A DNA stretch of 13,933 bases from the NCBI GenBank assembly GCA_017991275.1, contig JAGNMH010000055.1, positions 1 to 13,933 of the forward strand, written 5' to 3'. This DNA comes from Acidobacteriota bacterium. Its GTDB lineage: Bacteria; Acidobacteriota; Blastocatellia; RBC074. The translations under genes and the position numbers were made by a program. The notes under the pieces are model-generated. The model was not told the DNA's origin, searched no databases, and worked only from the letters and a program-made list of their open reading frames with translations. Position 1 is the first letter of the stretch; each line of letters opens with the position of its first letter. Positions 6,517-13,933 of the stretch are shown one piece after another.

Positions 6517-7020
6517 ATGAATCAAAGACCGATTCAAGCCATCACCTCTCTATTGTTAGATGAATTGTTGTTGCAAGCCAAGCAATCGCCTCGCCGCCGT
6601 GCGATTTATTGTTTGCATGGGGGTGATTGGGAACATTGCCATCGTATGCTTAATGCGCTGACTCCTGGAACTTATGTGCGCCCGCACCGCCACGATAGCG
6701 AACATCAAAGTGAGGCTTTCATTTTGTTGCGTGGCAAACTTGCTTTGCTCCTTTTTGACGATGAAGGCCGTGTTGATTTTAGTCATAGCAAAATTTTGTC
6801 GCCGTCTGAAGGGATGTATGGAATGGACGTTCCTCCGCGTATTTGGCACACCCTGGTTGCCTTGGAAAATACTGTGATTTACGAAGTTAAAGGTCATCCG
6901 GCTGGTGGATATATTCAGGACCGCGACAAGAATTTTGCCGAGTGGGCACCGGACGAGGGATCAGCCGAAAGCGGACAGTACTTACATCAGATGGAAGCAA
7001 TTGCTCAGCGGCTTGGATAA
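6517..7020 (+). CDS. wbuC: WbuC-family cupin-fold metalloprotein
   Basis: The protein has 167 aa from the ATG at 6517, with AGGAGA (6501-6506) ten bases upstream; an in-frame start at 6394 would run through the palindrome and the divergent gene and is rejected. It is a single cupin domain with the WbuC hallmarks: RMLNALTPGTYVRPHRH (43-59), the ExF segment, FDDEGRV (80-86), a VPPRIWHTLVAL stretch (105-116), EVKGHP, and a C-terminal DRDKNFAEWAPDEGS. Probable metal ligands are His57, His59, Glu66 and His111. WbuC proteins are small cupins first noted in O-antigen clusters, and their reaction is not established. No polysaccharide genes are visible here; the gene instead precedes a giant TPR/C39 protein by 40 bases and is probably co-transcribed with it. 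The family assignment is good; using wbuC as the gene name is by family resemblance only. Confidence 0.82.
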   Translation: MNQRPIQAITSLLLDELLLQAKQSPRRRAIYCLHGGDWEHCHRMLNALTPGTYVRPHRHDSEHQSEAFILLRGKLALLLFDDEGRVDFSHSKILSPSEGMYGMDVPPRIWHTLVALENTVIYEVKGHPAGGYIQDRDKNFAEWAPDEGSAESGQYLHQMEAIAQRLG

Positions 7021-7060
7021 CTCCATTGCCAGCAGAAACCATAAACAATCCCGCAAAAAG

Positions 7061-10000
7061 ATGTTTATTTCAACGACACAGCTTCAGCCAATTCAGGAGA
7101 TTTATAATTCAGGCTTGTATTTACAGGCCTACGAAAGGGCAGTGCGACTTTCTCCGATAAATGAATGGGAAGGCACTGACGCTTTATTGCTGGCTGGGCG
7201 TATCGCCGGAATGCTTGGCGCACCTAAGCTGATGAGAACGCTGCACCTGCGGGCCTGGCGTGGGGACCGAGCTCACCCCGAAGCTGTTTACTACTATGCG
7301 CGGGCAATTATGGATTGGCGCGGACCGTGGCGAGCTTGGATGTTCATGCGCCTTATTGATGAGTTGCCAGAATCAAACTCAATTACTCAATCAGATTGGC
7401 TGGGGTTGAAGGCGGGGTTGTTCGGTCTACTGCGTGACTTTGACACGGCAGACGAATTGATTGCGCGGGCTGGAAAAATCGCCCCACATAGTCCGTGGCT
7501 ATGGGTGGAGAAGGCCTCGATTTATGAGTACGAAGACCGTTATGAGGATGCTCTCGCTGCAGTGAGACGGTCACTGGAATTGAAGCCGCTTTATCGTCCG
7601 GCGGTTCAGGCGCTAGCGCATTTGCTGAGTCTGCTAGACAGGGAAAATGAAGCTCAGTCTTTGCTTCAAAGGGCTGCGGAAAATATGGAATGTCCGCCAT
7701 TGCTGATCCAATTAGCGCAATTACAAATAGACATAGGAGATTTTCAATCTGCGCGCAGTAATTTTCGACAAGCCATCAAAATGTCGCCACTGATGGAAAA
7801 GGGAATGCGCGAATGGTTGAACGGGCGATTGGCTGATGCTGCTTATTTGTGCGGCGATAAAGAGGAGGCTATTGAATTAGCGGGGCATGCCGGTGAAGGA
7901 TTTTTCAAAACCATCACTGAACGATTGAAGCAGGCTTCGTCGGAAAAAAGGCGGTTGGAGTTGCCGGTGGGATTCATTCGTCAGCATCACGTGACTTGCG
8001 CGCCAGCAACTTTGACGACAATCAGCCGGTATTGGCAGAAGCCTGCTGAGCATTTGAGCATCGCCGAGCAAATTTGTTATGGCGGCACGACCGATCACAG
8101 CGAACGGAAATGGGCAGAGCAAAACGAATGGGTTACCCGCGAATTTTGCGTCAACTGGGAAGATACCTTGAAGCTTATTGACCGTGGAGTGCCTTTCACG
8201 CTGGCGACGGTTGAGCCAGGGAATGCACATTTGCAGGCTGTGGTTGGTTACGATTCTATTCGCGGCACTTTCCTGTTGCGTGACCCTTACCTTAGAAGCC
8301 TGAGTGAAGGTTTGTCGCCGGAAATGCTGGATCATTACCGTTCTTGCGGGCCGCGTGGCATGGCGATGGTTCCCAAAGAGAAAGCCGAATTACTGAGTGG
8401 TTTAGAGCTAAAAGATGCTTTGCTTTACGATAAATTGCATTCAATTCAGCGCGCCTTGTTTGAGCATCGCCGCGAAGAGGCTTCACAAGTTTGGCAGCAG
8501 ATGAATGCTGAATTTGAAAGTCACAGGCTGACTTTGAATGCACGTCTTGCCATTGCCTGGTATGACGAAGATCAAGTTCAAGTGTTGGCTTGTGTAGAAA
8601 AACTGCTTGAGCAATTTCCTGAAGATGCGAACCTGAAGATGCAGAAAATACTGTGTCTGCGAATGCTTGCCCGGCGAAGCGAAAGGCTGGATTACCTTAA
8701 AACTGTCTGTAAAGATGAAAAATCCGATCCGCTTTTCTGGCAGCAACTAGCCCAAGAGCTGAGCGATGACGCGCGTCAAAATAAAGAGACCTTGAGGTTG
8801 CTGCATCGCGCGTTGAGGTCTCGCCCATTGGATGCAGGAAACTTTTATCAACTGGCCACTATACGTTGGTCGCAACGTCAATTTGAAGAAGCCTTTACAC
8901 TTTATCGCTTTGCTGTTTGCCTGAAAGACACCAATGAGCAGTACTTGCAATCGTATTTTATTGCAGCTCGACATTTGCGCAGGACTCAAGAAGCAATTGA
9001 TCTTCTGACTCAACGGTTCAACCGTTTTGGGAGACGGTCGGGGTTTCCGGCAAGAACACTTGCGTGGGCTTACGAGCAGATTGGTCAATCTCCGAAGGCG
9101 CTGGAAGTGCTTCGTAAGTCAATCGAGTTGAGGCCAGGAGATGGTGAGTTGAAGCTTTACGCTTCGGACGTTTTCGCGCGTCACGGAGATTTTGAAGAAG
9201 CTACAAGTTTGGTTGAAAAAGCCAGAAACAAAGTCCCACCGACCCAGTGGTTGCGTGGGGCGGCTTTGATTGCAGCGTATCGTGGAGAGTTAAAAGAGGC
9301 GCTGGGGCTGTGGCGGCAAGTGGCGCAAGCAGAACCGCTGGCATTGGATGCCAACCGTCATATTGCGCAATTGCTGGCCGAAACTGAGAGCCGCGAAGAA
9401 TCACTGGAATTTGTTCGTTCAGTTGCCGATAGATTTCCGCACTCGTTGCCGATTCATCAAATGCTGATTGACTGGCTGCGCGAAGACCCGGAATCTGCCG
9501 AGCTGGCGTTGCGTCATCTGGTTGAAATCGAGCCAACAAATGCCTGGGCGCGTCGTGAGTTGTCTTACTGCCTTGTTCAACAACGCAAGCAGGAAGAAGC
9601 ATTGCAAGAAGCTGTTACCGGTCGCGAACTGGAGCCAGATAACCCTTTGGGTCATTGTGCTATAGGTGCAGTGCAGGCGGAGATGGGTAATTTTACGCTG
9701 GCACGTCAGGCTTTCCGCGAAGCCATCAAACTTACGGTTGACCTGGATTACGCGATCAATGAGTTGATGAACAATTCGCACACCGCCGCCGAACGCCGCG
9801 AATCGCTGGAGTTCATCAGGCAGGAATTGATACAGCAGGTGACTTACGGGGACGGGTTGTTGGCTTACAGGCAGGTGGCGCGAATGGTGTTGGACAGCGA
9901 AGAAGTTTTGCAACTGCTTCAATCTGCGCTGGATGCGCGGCCTGATTTGTGGCATTCGTGGTCGGCGATGGTTTATTCGTTGGCAGATGCCCAGCGATTG

Positions 10001-12040
10001 GACGAAGCCTTGCAACTAGCGAAACAAATGACCGAACGCTTCCCATTGATTCCTCGTGTCTGGTTGGACCTGGCCATGGTTTATCAAGCCCGGCTTGATC
10101 AGGAAGGACTGGCTGATGCTTTGCAGCATGCTCTTAGAATTAATCCGGCTTGGGGAGCGGCAGCTCAGCAACTGGCTGAAGTTCACCAACACGCTGGCCG
10201 ATTTGACGAAGCTCGAACTTTGATTGAGCGAGCGATTGCTTATTCGCCGCTGGATCATGGGAATTATGGTTATCTGGCTGACGTGCTCTGGCAGATGGGC
10301 GAACGTGATCAGGCACTGGAAAGAATTAAACAGGCTGTGACCTTAGAGCCTGGTTACGATTGGGGTTGGCGTGCTTTGCGCGAATGGGCGCAGTTGTCAG
10401 GCAAACCGGAACTGTCTTTGGAATGCGCAAGGGCGCTGACTGAAAAGCGTCCCGGTCAGGCTCGTTCGTGGTTGGTGTTGGCTCAGACTGACGGGCAAAG
10501 CATTGATGAACGATTGCAATCGCTTGATAAAACAATTGAGCTTAACCCGCGTTCGACTGAAGCTCACAGTTTGCGCGCTAGGTTGCTTACACAGTTGCAA
10601 CGTTACGACGAAGCCCGTGCCGCCTGTCACCCCGACGTTTACAGGGAGCAGGTTCCGCCAGAGCTTCGTTGTGCCGAAGCCATAGTTGACGCTGACCGTG
10701 GTGATTTGAAAGCGGCGGTTGAATTGCTCAAAAAACTTGTGGTGGACGAACCGAATTATTATCCGGCGTGGACTTTGTTGGCTGACTGGTATCGCTCTTT
10801 GAACACGAATAGCAATTACCTGAAAGCGGCCCAGGAAATGGTGCGACTGGTCCCGCATCGTGCCGTTCCGCTTGGTTACCTGGCTGACGCGCAGATTCTG
10901 ACTGGCGATTCAAAAAGCGCCAAAGAAACTCTGCGTCATGCGATGATCCTCGATCCAGCTTACGAATTTGCTGTCACTGCCTTGTTCGATTTGCAGTTGA
11001 AGGATTACGAACTGAATGATGCGGAAGAGACGTTGAAGGTGCTGCGTCAACAGATTGGCGGAGACACTGCAACTGTCAGGGACCTGAAGCTGGCTGGTAA
11101 ACGCAAACAGTTCGACATCGCACTAGAGCACTTCAAATCGCTTTGCCTATCCAAAAACGACGATACTCGCTTCATCGCCGAAGCATTTGACGCCGATATG
11201 GAGACGGGCTGGAAAGCCCAGGCTTTTCGCATGTTGGAAGAACTGCTGAGCTTGCCCGAAGCAAATCCGAATTTGGGATTGTTTTATGTCGAAGGCTGCG
11301 AGAACAAAAAACATTGGGAGACCTGCGGGCAAAAGCTGAAAGCTTTGCCTGAGCGCAACGAGCTTTGGCGGCGAGCGGTCAACGCTTATCTGGAAGCTTT
11401 GGAAAAGGCCGGAGAGAAGCATAAGGCTCGGCAATTTATGTTGAGTCTTGAAAAACCACTGCGCGATCACAATCAGACTTGGGCGCACGTCGGTTTTATC
11501 TGGCTGAGTCTTGGCAATTCGCGGAAAGCAATTGAATGGTTGGCGGATTGGCGAAACCGTGAACGCGTCGAACCTTGGATGTTGTGGAATTTGGCACTGG
11601 CATTGAAGAAAGAACATCGAGATCGTGAGTCTGTGGAAATTTGCCGTCATGCAACCAATCTGCAGCCGGATCATATGACTCAGTCACATATTCTGTTCAT
11701 AGCTTTTGATGAATTGCTGAAAGGCGATCTGGTGAATGGGAGTTTGCGGCTTAACAAGATCAATGAACCTACGCTGCGCGATTGGGATCGCCAGTTGTTG
11801 CAACTGGTTCGCGCGCTTGAGCAATTTCAATCAGCGCGGCAGCAGGGAGTTTTGGTTCACGAAGCAGCGGTCAGCGAATTACTCGGCCAGTTACGAGACA
11901 CAGACAGCGATGTGCTTACCAATCTTGGCCGTCACGCCATTCAGTTTGTGACCCAGGATCGAAACAACGCCTTTTTCACTTTGTGGGTGAAGGCTCGCTG
12001 GCTGTGGTTATGGCTGCTTAAGCCCGACACCAAAAAATGA
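7061..12040 (+). CDS. Giant TPR protein with an embedded C39-like peptidase domain
   Basis: The protein has 1659 aa from the ATG at 7061, which has only a poor ribosome binding site (AAAAAG); the frame stays open further upstream through the WbuC gene. The order is TPR repeats (about 10-290), a papain-like C39-family domain (about 300-440), then a very long TPR superhelix (about 470-1659) with many repeats such as EAFTLYRFAVCLK and EARTLIERAIAYSPLD. The C39-like part shows Cys313 (HHVTCAPATLTTISRYW), His390 (NAHLQAVVGYDS) and Asp408 (LLRDPYL), matching the Cys/His/Asp triad of C39 peptidases. There is no signal peptide or transmembrane helix and no ABC transporter domain, so it is not a bacteriocin exporter and should be cytoplasmic. 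It is downstream of the WbuC cupin gene by 40 bases and convergent with the MFS gene (stop codons 8 bases apart). Similar TPR proteins with an internal C39-like domain occur in environmental bacteria without known function. Whether the domain cuts peptides or acts in another thiol reaction cannot be told. Confidence 0.85.
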   Translation: MFISTTQLQPIQEIYNSGLYLQAYERAVRLSPINEWEGTDALLLAGRIAGMLGAPKLMRTLHLRAWRGDRAHPEAVYYYARAIMDWRGPWRAWMFMRLIDELPESNSITQSDWLGLKAGLFGLLRDFDTADELIARAGKIAPHSPWLWVEKASIYEYEDRYEDALAAVRRSLELKPLYRPAVQALAHLLSLLDRENEAQSLLQRAAENMECPPLLIQLAQLQIDIGDFQSARSNFRQAIKMSPLMEKGMREWLNGRLADAAYLCGDKEEAIELAGHAGEGFFKTITERLKQASSEKRRLELPVGFIRQHHVTCAPATLTTISRYWQKPAEHLSIAEQICYGGTTDHSERKWAEQNEWVTREFCVNWEDTLKLIDRGVPFTLATVEPGNAHLQAVVGYDSIRGTFLLRDPYLRSLSEGLSPEMLDHYRSCGPRGMAMVPKEKAELLSGLELKDALLYDKLHSIQRALFEHRREEASQVWQQMNAEFESHRLTLNARLAIAWYDEDQVQVLACVEKLLEQFPEDANLKMQKILCLRMLARRSERLDYLKTVCKDEKSDPLFWQQLAQELSDDARQNKETLRLLHRALRSRPLDAGNFYQLATIRWSQRQFEEAFTLYRFAVCLKDTNEQYLQSYFIAARHLRRTQEAIDLLTQRFNRFGRRSGFPARTLAWAYEQIGQSPKALEVLRKSIELRPGDGELKLYASDVFARHGDFEEATSLVEKARNKVPPTQWLRGAALIAAYRGELKEALGLWRQVAQAEPLALDANRHIAQLLAETESREESLEFVRSVADRFPHSLPIHQMLIDWLREDPESAELALRHLVEIEPTNAWARRELSYCLVQQRKQEEALQEAVTGRELEPDNPLGHCAIGAVQAEMGNFTLARQAFREAIKLTVDLDYAINELMNNSHTAAERRESLEFIRQELIQQVTYGDGLLAYRQVARMVLDSEEVLQLLQSALDARPDLWHSWSAMVYSLADAQRLDEALQLAKQMTERFPLIPRVWLDLAMVYQARLDQEGLADALQHALRINPAWGAAAQQLAEVHQHAGRFDEARTLIERAIAYSPLDHGNYGYLADVLWQMGERDQALERIKQAVTLEPGYDWGWRALREWAQLSGKPELSLECARALTEKRPGQARSWLVLAQTDGQSIDERLQSLDKTIELNPRSTEAHSLRARLLTQLQRYDEARAACHPDVYREQVPPELRCAEAIVDADRGDLKAAVELLKKLVVDEPNYYPAWTLLADWYRSLNTNSNYLKAAQEMVRLVPHRAVPLGYLADAQILTGDSKSAKETLRHAMILDPAYEFAVTALFDLQLKDYELNDAEETLKVLRQQIGGDTATVRDLKLAGKRKQFDIALEHFKSLCLSKNDDTRFIAEAFDADMETGWKAQAFRMLEELLSLPEANPNLGLFYVEGCENKKHWETCGQKLKALPERNELWRRAVNAYLEALEKAGEKHKARQFMLSLEKPLRDHNQTWAHVGFIWLSLGNSRKAIEWLADWRNRERVEPWMLWNLALALKKEHRDRESVEICRHATNLQPDHMTQSHILFIAFDELLKGDLVNGSLRLNKINEPTLRDWDRQLLQLVRALEQFQSARQQGVLVHEAAVSELLGQLRDTDSDVLTNLGRHAIQFVTQDRNNAFFTLWVKARWLWLWLLKPDTKK

Positions 12041-12048
12041 TTCTGACC

Positions 12049-13284
12049 TCAGTTAGTTTGTGTGGCATCAGAAGCTGCCGCAGGCTGGCGCGCGCTGCGA
12101 ATTGCCATCAAAGCAGCAACTGCTACCAACAAAGAAGCCGCCAGGAAAGCCGCCCCAGGCAATCTGGCAGGTGCTGATGGTGAAGTGAAATAACCGAAAA
12201 GATTCGTTGCCATAAGCGGCCCCAGAATCGCCATAATGCTTTGAATGCTGGCGATGATTCCCTGTACGGCGCCTTGTTCGGTAGCTGAAACCATTTTGGT
12301 AATGACAGACTGAATTGCTGGCCCGGCTATGCCGCCAATCGAGCCGAATATGATTCCGACATAAAGCATCCAGCCGCGCGTGGATAGTCCGTAAATGACA
12401 AAGGTCAACGAACCAATCATCAAGCCATAAATGATGGCTCGGCGTTCACCCAGCCAACCGACAATTCGTCCTGTCAATCCGCCAGACACCAGCGCAAACA
12501 TGATTCCTACCAATGCCAATGAAAGGCCGTTGTCACGAGCCGTCCAGTTGAAGCGATATGTCGTATACAACACCCAGGTTGAGGGTAAAGTATCGTGAGC
12601 CAGGCGCTCCAATGCGATGGTCGCCGTTAATCCCAACACCACCGGATACTTTCCAAGTTGACTGAGAGCCGCAAACGGGTTGGCTGTTTTCCAGTCAAAG
12701 GAGCGGCGGTTTTCTACGACGTGCGATTCGGGAAGCACAAAAAATCCGTAGAGCCAATTCAACAGGTTCAAACAAGCAGCTACGATGAACGGCAGCCTGA
12801 ACCCGTAATCGCCCAATAGACCACCCAGCGCCGGGCCAATGATGAATCCCACGCCAAAACAAGCGCCGAGCAGCCCAAAGTTTTTTGCGCGGTCTTCGGG
12901 CGTGCTAACGTCAGCGATGTAAGCGTTCGCGGCGGAAATGTTCGCTCCGGTGATTCCCGAAACGACTCGACCGACAAACAGCCATTTCAGATTCGGCGCA
13001 AATGCCATCATCAGGTAATCCAGCCCGGCTCCAAACAGCGAAATCAGAATAATTGGTCTGCGTCCATATTGATCGCTTAGCTTGCCCAAAATAGGTGCGC
13101 AGACGAATTGCATCAGCGCGTACGAGGCGACAAACCAACCAAAGATAAACGAACCGTCGCTGATGTCGCCGCCATACATCGTCGTCACCAGCTTGGGCAG
13201 CACAGGGATAATCAAACCAATCCCGATCATATCCAGCATAACGGTGATCAGAATGAACTGCATTCCGGCTTTTCGATTTTGCAT
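12049..13284 (-). CDS. MFS efflux transporter, TCR/Tet-like family
   Basis: The protein has 411 aa from the ATG at 13284, with GGAAAG (minus strand, 13291-13296) six bases upstream; a GTG at 13317 lies inside the terminator hairpin and is rejected. Twelve hydrophobic segments are expected for this length. The TetA-like N-terminal motif DMIGIGLIIPVLP (18-30), motif A GKLSDQYGRRP between helices 2 and 3 (67-77, with Asp71), Arg106 in helix 4 and the antiporter motif C GACFGVGFIIGPALGG in helix 5 (140-155) are all visible. It should be an inner-membrane proton-driven drug or metabolite exporter; the substrate cannot be read from the sequence, and tetracycline resistance is not implied. It is downstream of the VOC gene, but a strong terminator ends 12 bases before its ATG, so its transcription needs readthrough or a promoter inside the VOC gene. 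No terminator is seen in the 8 bases between its stop and that of the convergent TPR/C39 gene. Confidence 0.88.
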   Translation of the reverse strand: MQNRKAGMQFILITVMLDMIGIGLIIPVLPKLVTTMYGGDISDGSFIFGWFVASYALMQFVCAPILGKLSDQYGRRPIILISLFGAGLDYLMMAFAPNLKWLFVGRVVSGITGANISAANAYIADVSTPEDRAKNFGLLGACFGVGFIIGPALGGLLGDYGFRLPFIVAACLNLLNWLYGFFVLPESHVVENRRSFDWKTANPFAALSQLGKYPVVLGLTATIALERLAHDTLPSTWVLYTTYRFNWTARDNGLSLALVGIMFALVSGGLTGRIVGWLGERRAIIYGLMIGSLTFVIYGLSTRGWMLYVGIIFGSIGGIAGPAIQSVITKMVSATEQGAVQGIIASIQSIMAILGPLMATNLFGYFTSPSAPARLPGAAFLAASLLVAVAALMAIRSARQPAAASDATQTN

Positions 13285-13296
13285 CTCAGGCTTTCC

Positions 13297-13338
13297 AAAA
13301 AAAGCTAGGCAAGCCACTGCGAGCGCCGCTTGCCTAGC
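13297..13338 (-). terminator. Intrinsic terminator after the VOC gene, abutting the MFS ribosome binding site
   Basis: On the minus strand GCTAGGCAAG (13329-13338) pairs with CTTGCCTAGC (13304-13313), extended by one G-C pair (13328/13314), giving an 11-bp stem. It is followed by seven T residues (13303-13297). This is a textbook Rho-independent terminator six bases after the VOC stop codon. Its T-tract directly touches the GGAAAG ribosome binding site of the MFS gene, so it may also act as an attenuator for that gene. Confidence 0.85.
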
Positions 13339-13344
13339 AGGTAA

Positions 13345-13800
13345 TCATGAAGCTTGTTCAGCCATGCGTTGTTGCATTTCTTCCGCGGTAGGTTCTTCAA
13401 CGCGAGTTGCCAGCCACCACGTAATGCCGAATGGATCGGTCACGCCGCCTTCTCGGTTGCCGTAAAACTTCAGGGTCACTGGTGCGGCTATTTGCGCCCC
13501 GGCGGCTATGGCTTTGTCGAATACGGCGTCCGCGTCTTCGACATAAGCATACAGACTGACCGGAGCATAATTTGGCGTCGCCTCCACGGCGACTTCCTGA
13601 TGCTCGCCAAGCATCAACGGCGAATCGCCAATCTTCAGCTCGGCGTGCATTACACGGCCTTCCGGCGTGGTCATCTTTTCGCCGACAGTTGCGCCAAAGG
13701 CTGCCAAATAAAATTCAACGGCGGCGGCCCCGTCCTTGACGATAAGGTAAGGCGTCAAATTGTGGTAACCATCAGGTCGGTAGTTAATTTTGCTGCTCAT
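13345..13800 (-). CDS. VOC-family (PhnB-like glyoxalase-fold) protein
   Basis: The protein has 151 aa from the ATG at 13800, with a perfect AGGAGG six bases upstream. It fits a PhnB-like vicinal-oxygen-chelate protein: LTPYLIVKDGAAAVEFY (15-31), an AFGA turn, VMHAELKIGDSPLML (50-64), YVEDADAVFDKA (86-97), FYGNREGGVTDPFG (112-125), and a C-terminal EPTAEEMQQR helix typical of the subgroup. His13, His52 and Glu54 could contribute to a metal site. The usual DPFGH signature reads DPFGI here, so the residue often conserved as His is lost. Reaction and substrate are unknown; members of this fold include dioxygenases, lyases and antibiotic-binding resistance proteins. It is upstream of a Tet-like efflux gene on the same strand but separated from it by a strong terminator. 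Confidence 0.85.
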   Translation of the reverse strand: MSSKINYRPDGYHNLTPYLIVKDGAAAVEFYLAAFGATVGEKMTTPEGRVMHAELKIGDSPLMLGEHQEVAVEATPNYAPVSLYAYVEDADAVFDKAIAAGAQIAAPVTLKFYGNREGGVTDPFGITWWLATRVEEPTAEEMQQRMAEQAS

Positions 13801-13837
13801 AAAATTCCTCCTTGTTGAAGTGAAATATCAGTGTGGC

Positions 13838-13867
13838 ATTTAGCTGTTTCAGGTGTGCAACTGTCAA
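13838..13867 (-). promoter_or_regulatory. Candidate promoter of the VOC gene
   Basis: On the minus strand a perfect TTGACA (13862-13867) is followed after 18 bases by CTAAAT (13838-13843), a weak -10 match of three of six positions. It lies 38 bases upstream of the ATG at 13800. No gene or other structure is seen from 13868 to the window end. Confidence 0.35.
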
Positions 13868-13933
13868 GTGATAATCAATTGCTTCAGGTAGTTTGATTTT
13901 TGGTTGCCAGAGCCGAGTTGTTTAGTTCGTGCG

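Noticed and set aside
6905..7060. N-terminal extension of the TPR/C39 protein from an ATG at 6905
   Set aside because: It overlaps the WbuC coding region in another frame and gives no recognisable sequence; repeats begin right after the ATG at 7061.
10397..10858. Long minus-strand open frames inside the TPR/C39 gene (for example here and at 9419-10015 and 11147-11674)
   Set aside because: They are antisense shadows, without family motifs, of a single intact 1659-codon gene.
13354..13818. Plus-strand open frame of 154 codons
   Set aside because: It is antisense to the VOC gene, which has a perfect ribosome binding site and family motifs.

Overview
The window carries eight protein-coding genes (one cut off by the left edge) and no rRNA, tRNA, CRISPR array or recognisable insertion sequence. 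The gene set suggests an environmental bacterium, most likely Acidobacteriota (Blastocatellia-like). It pairs a zinc-finger anti-sigma-like membrane TPR protein with a TPR-CHAT protease, and it has an AlkZ-related winged-helix protein, a WbuC-type cupin and a giant TPR protein. This placement is inferred from family content, not from any marker gene.

Left half (about 1-6420, minus strand, AT-richer). From the right, an AlkZ-related winged-helix protein (6418-5579) is followed by a zinc-finger/transmembrane/TPR protein (5411-4272). Next come a TPR-CHAT caspase-like protease (4148-1767), an unrecognised 253-residue protein (1627-866) and a strong inverted repeat that is probably a terminator (780-828). 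Last is an M91-type zinc metallopeptidase gene (640 to beyond base 1), cut at its HE catalytic motif. The zinc-finger, CHAT and unknown genes look like one expression unit: a membrane sensor, a cytoplasmic protease and a possible partner or substrate. No sigma factor gene accompanies the anti-sigma-like protein.

Centre (6419-6516). A 98-base divergent promoter region contains a perfect 14-bp inverted repeat with a 5-base spacer, a good operator candidate for the two divergent transcription units.

Right half (about 6517-13933, GC-richer). A WbuC-family cupin and, 40 bases downstream, a 1659-residue cytoplasmic TPR protein with an embedded C39-like papain-fold domain are read on the plus strand. 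They converge on a TetA-like MFS efflux gene (minus strand) with only 8 bases between the stop codons. Upstream of the MFS gene is a PhnB-like VOC-domain gene with a strong ribosome binding site and a perfect -35 hexamer. A textbook intrinsic terminator follows the VOC gene and directly abuts the ribosome binding site of the MFS gene.

Most notable: the sigma-less zinc-finger/TPR plus TPR-CHAT plus unknown-protein cluster, the M91 gene at the left edge, the giant TPR/C39 protein, the palindrome in the divergent promoter, and the terminator directly before the MFS gene. All functions are inferred from sequence motifs read by eye.
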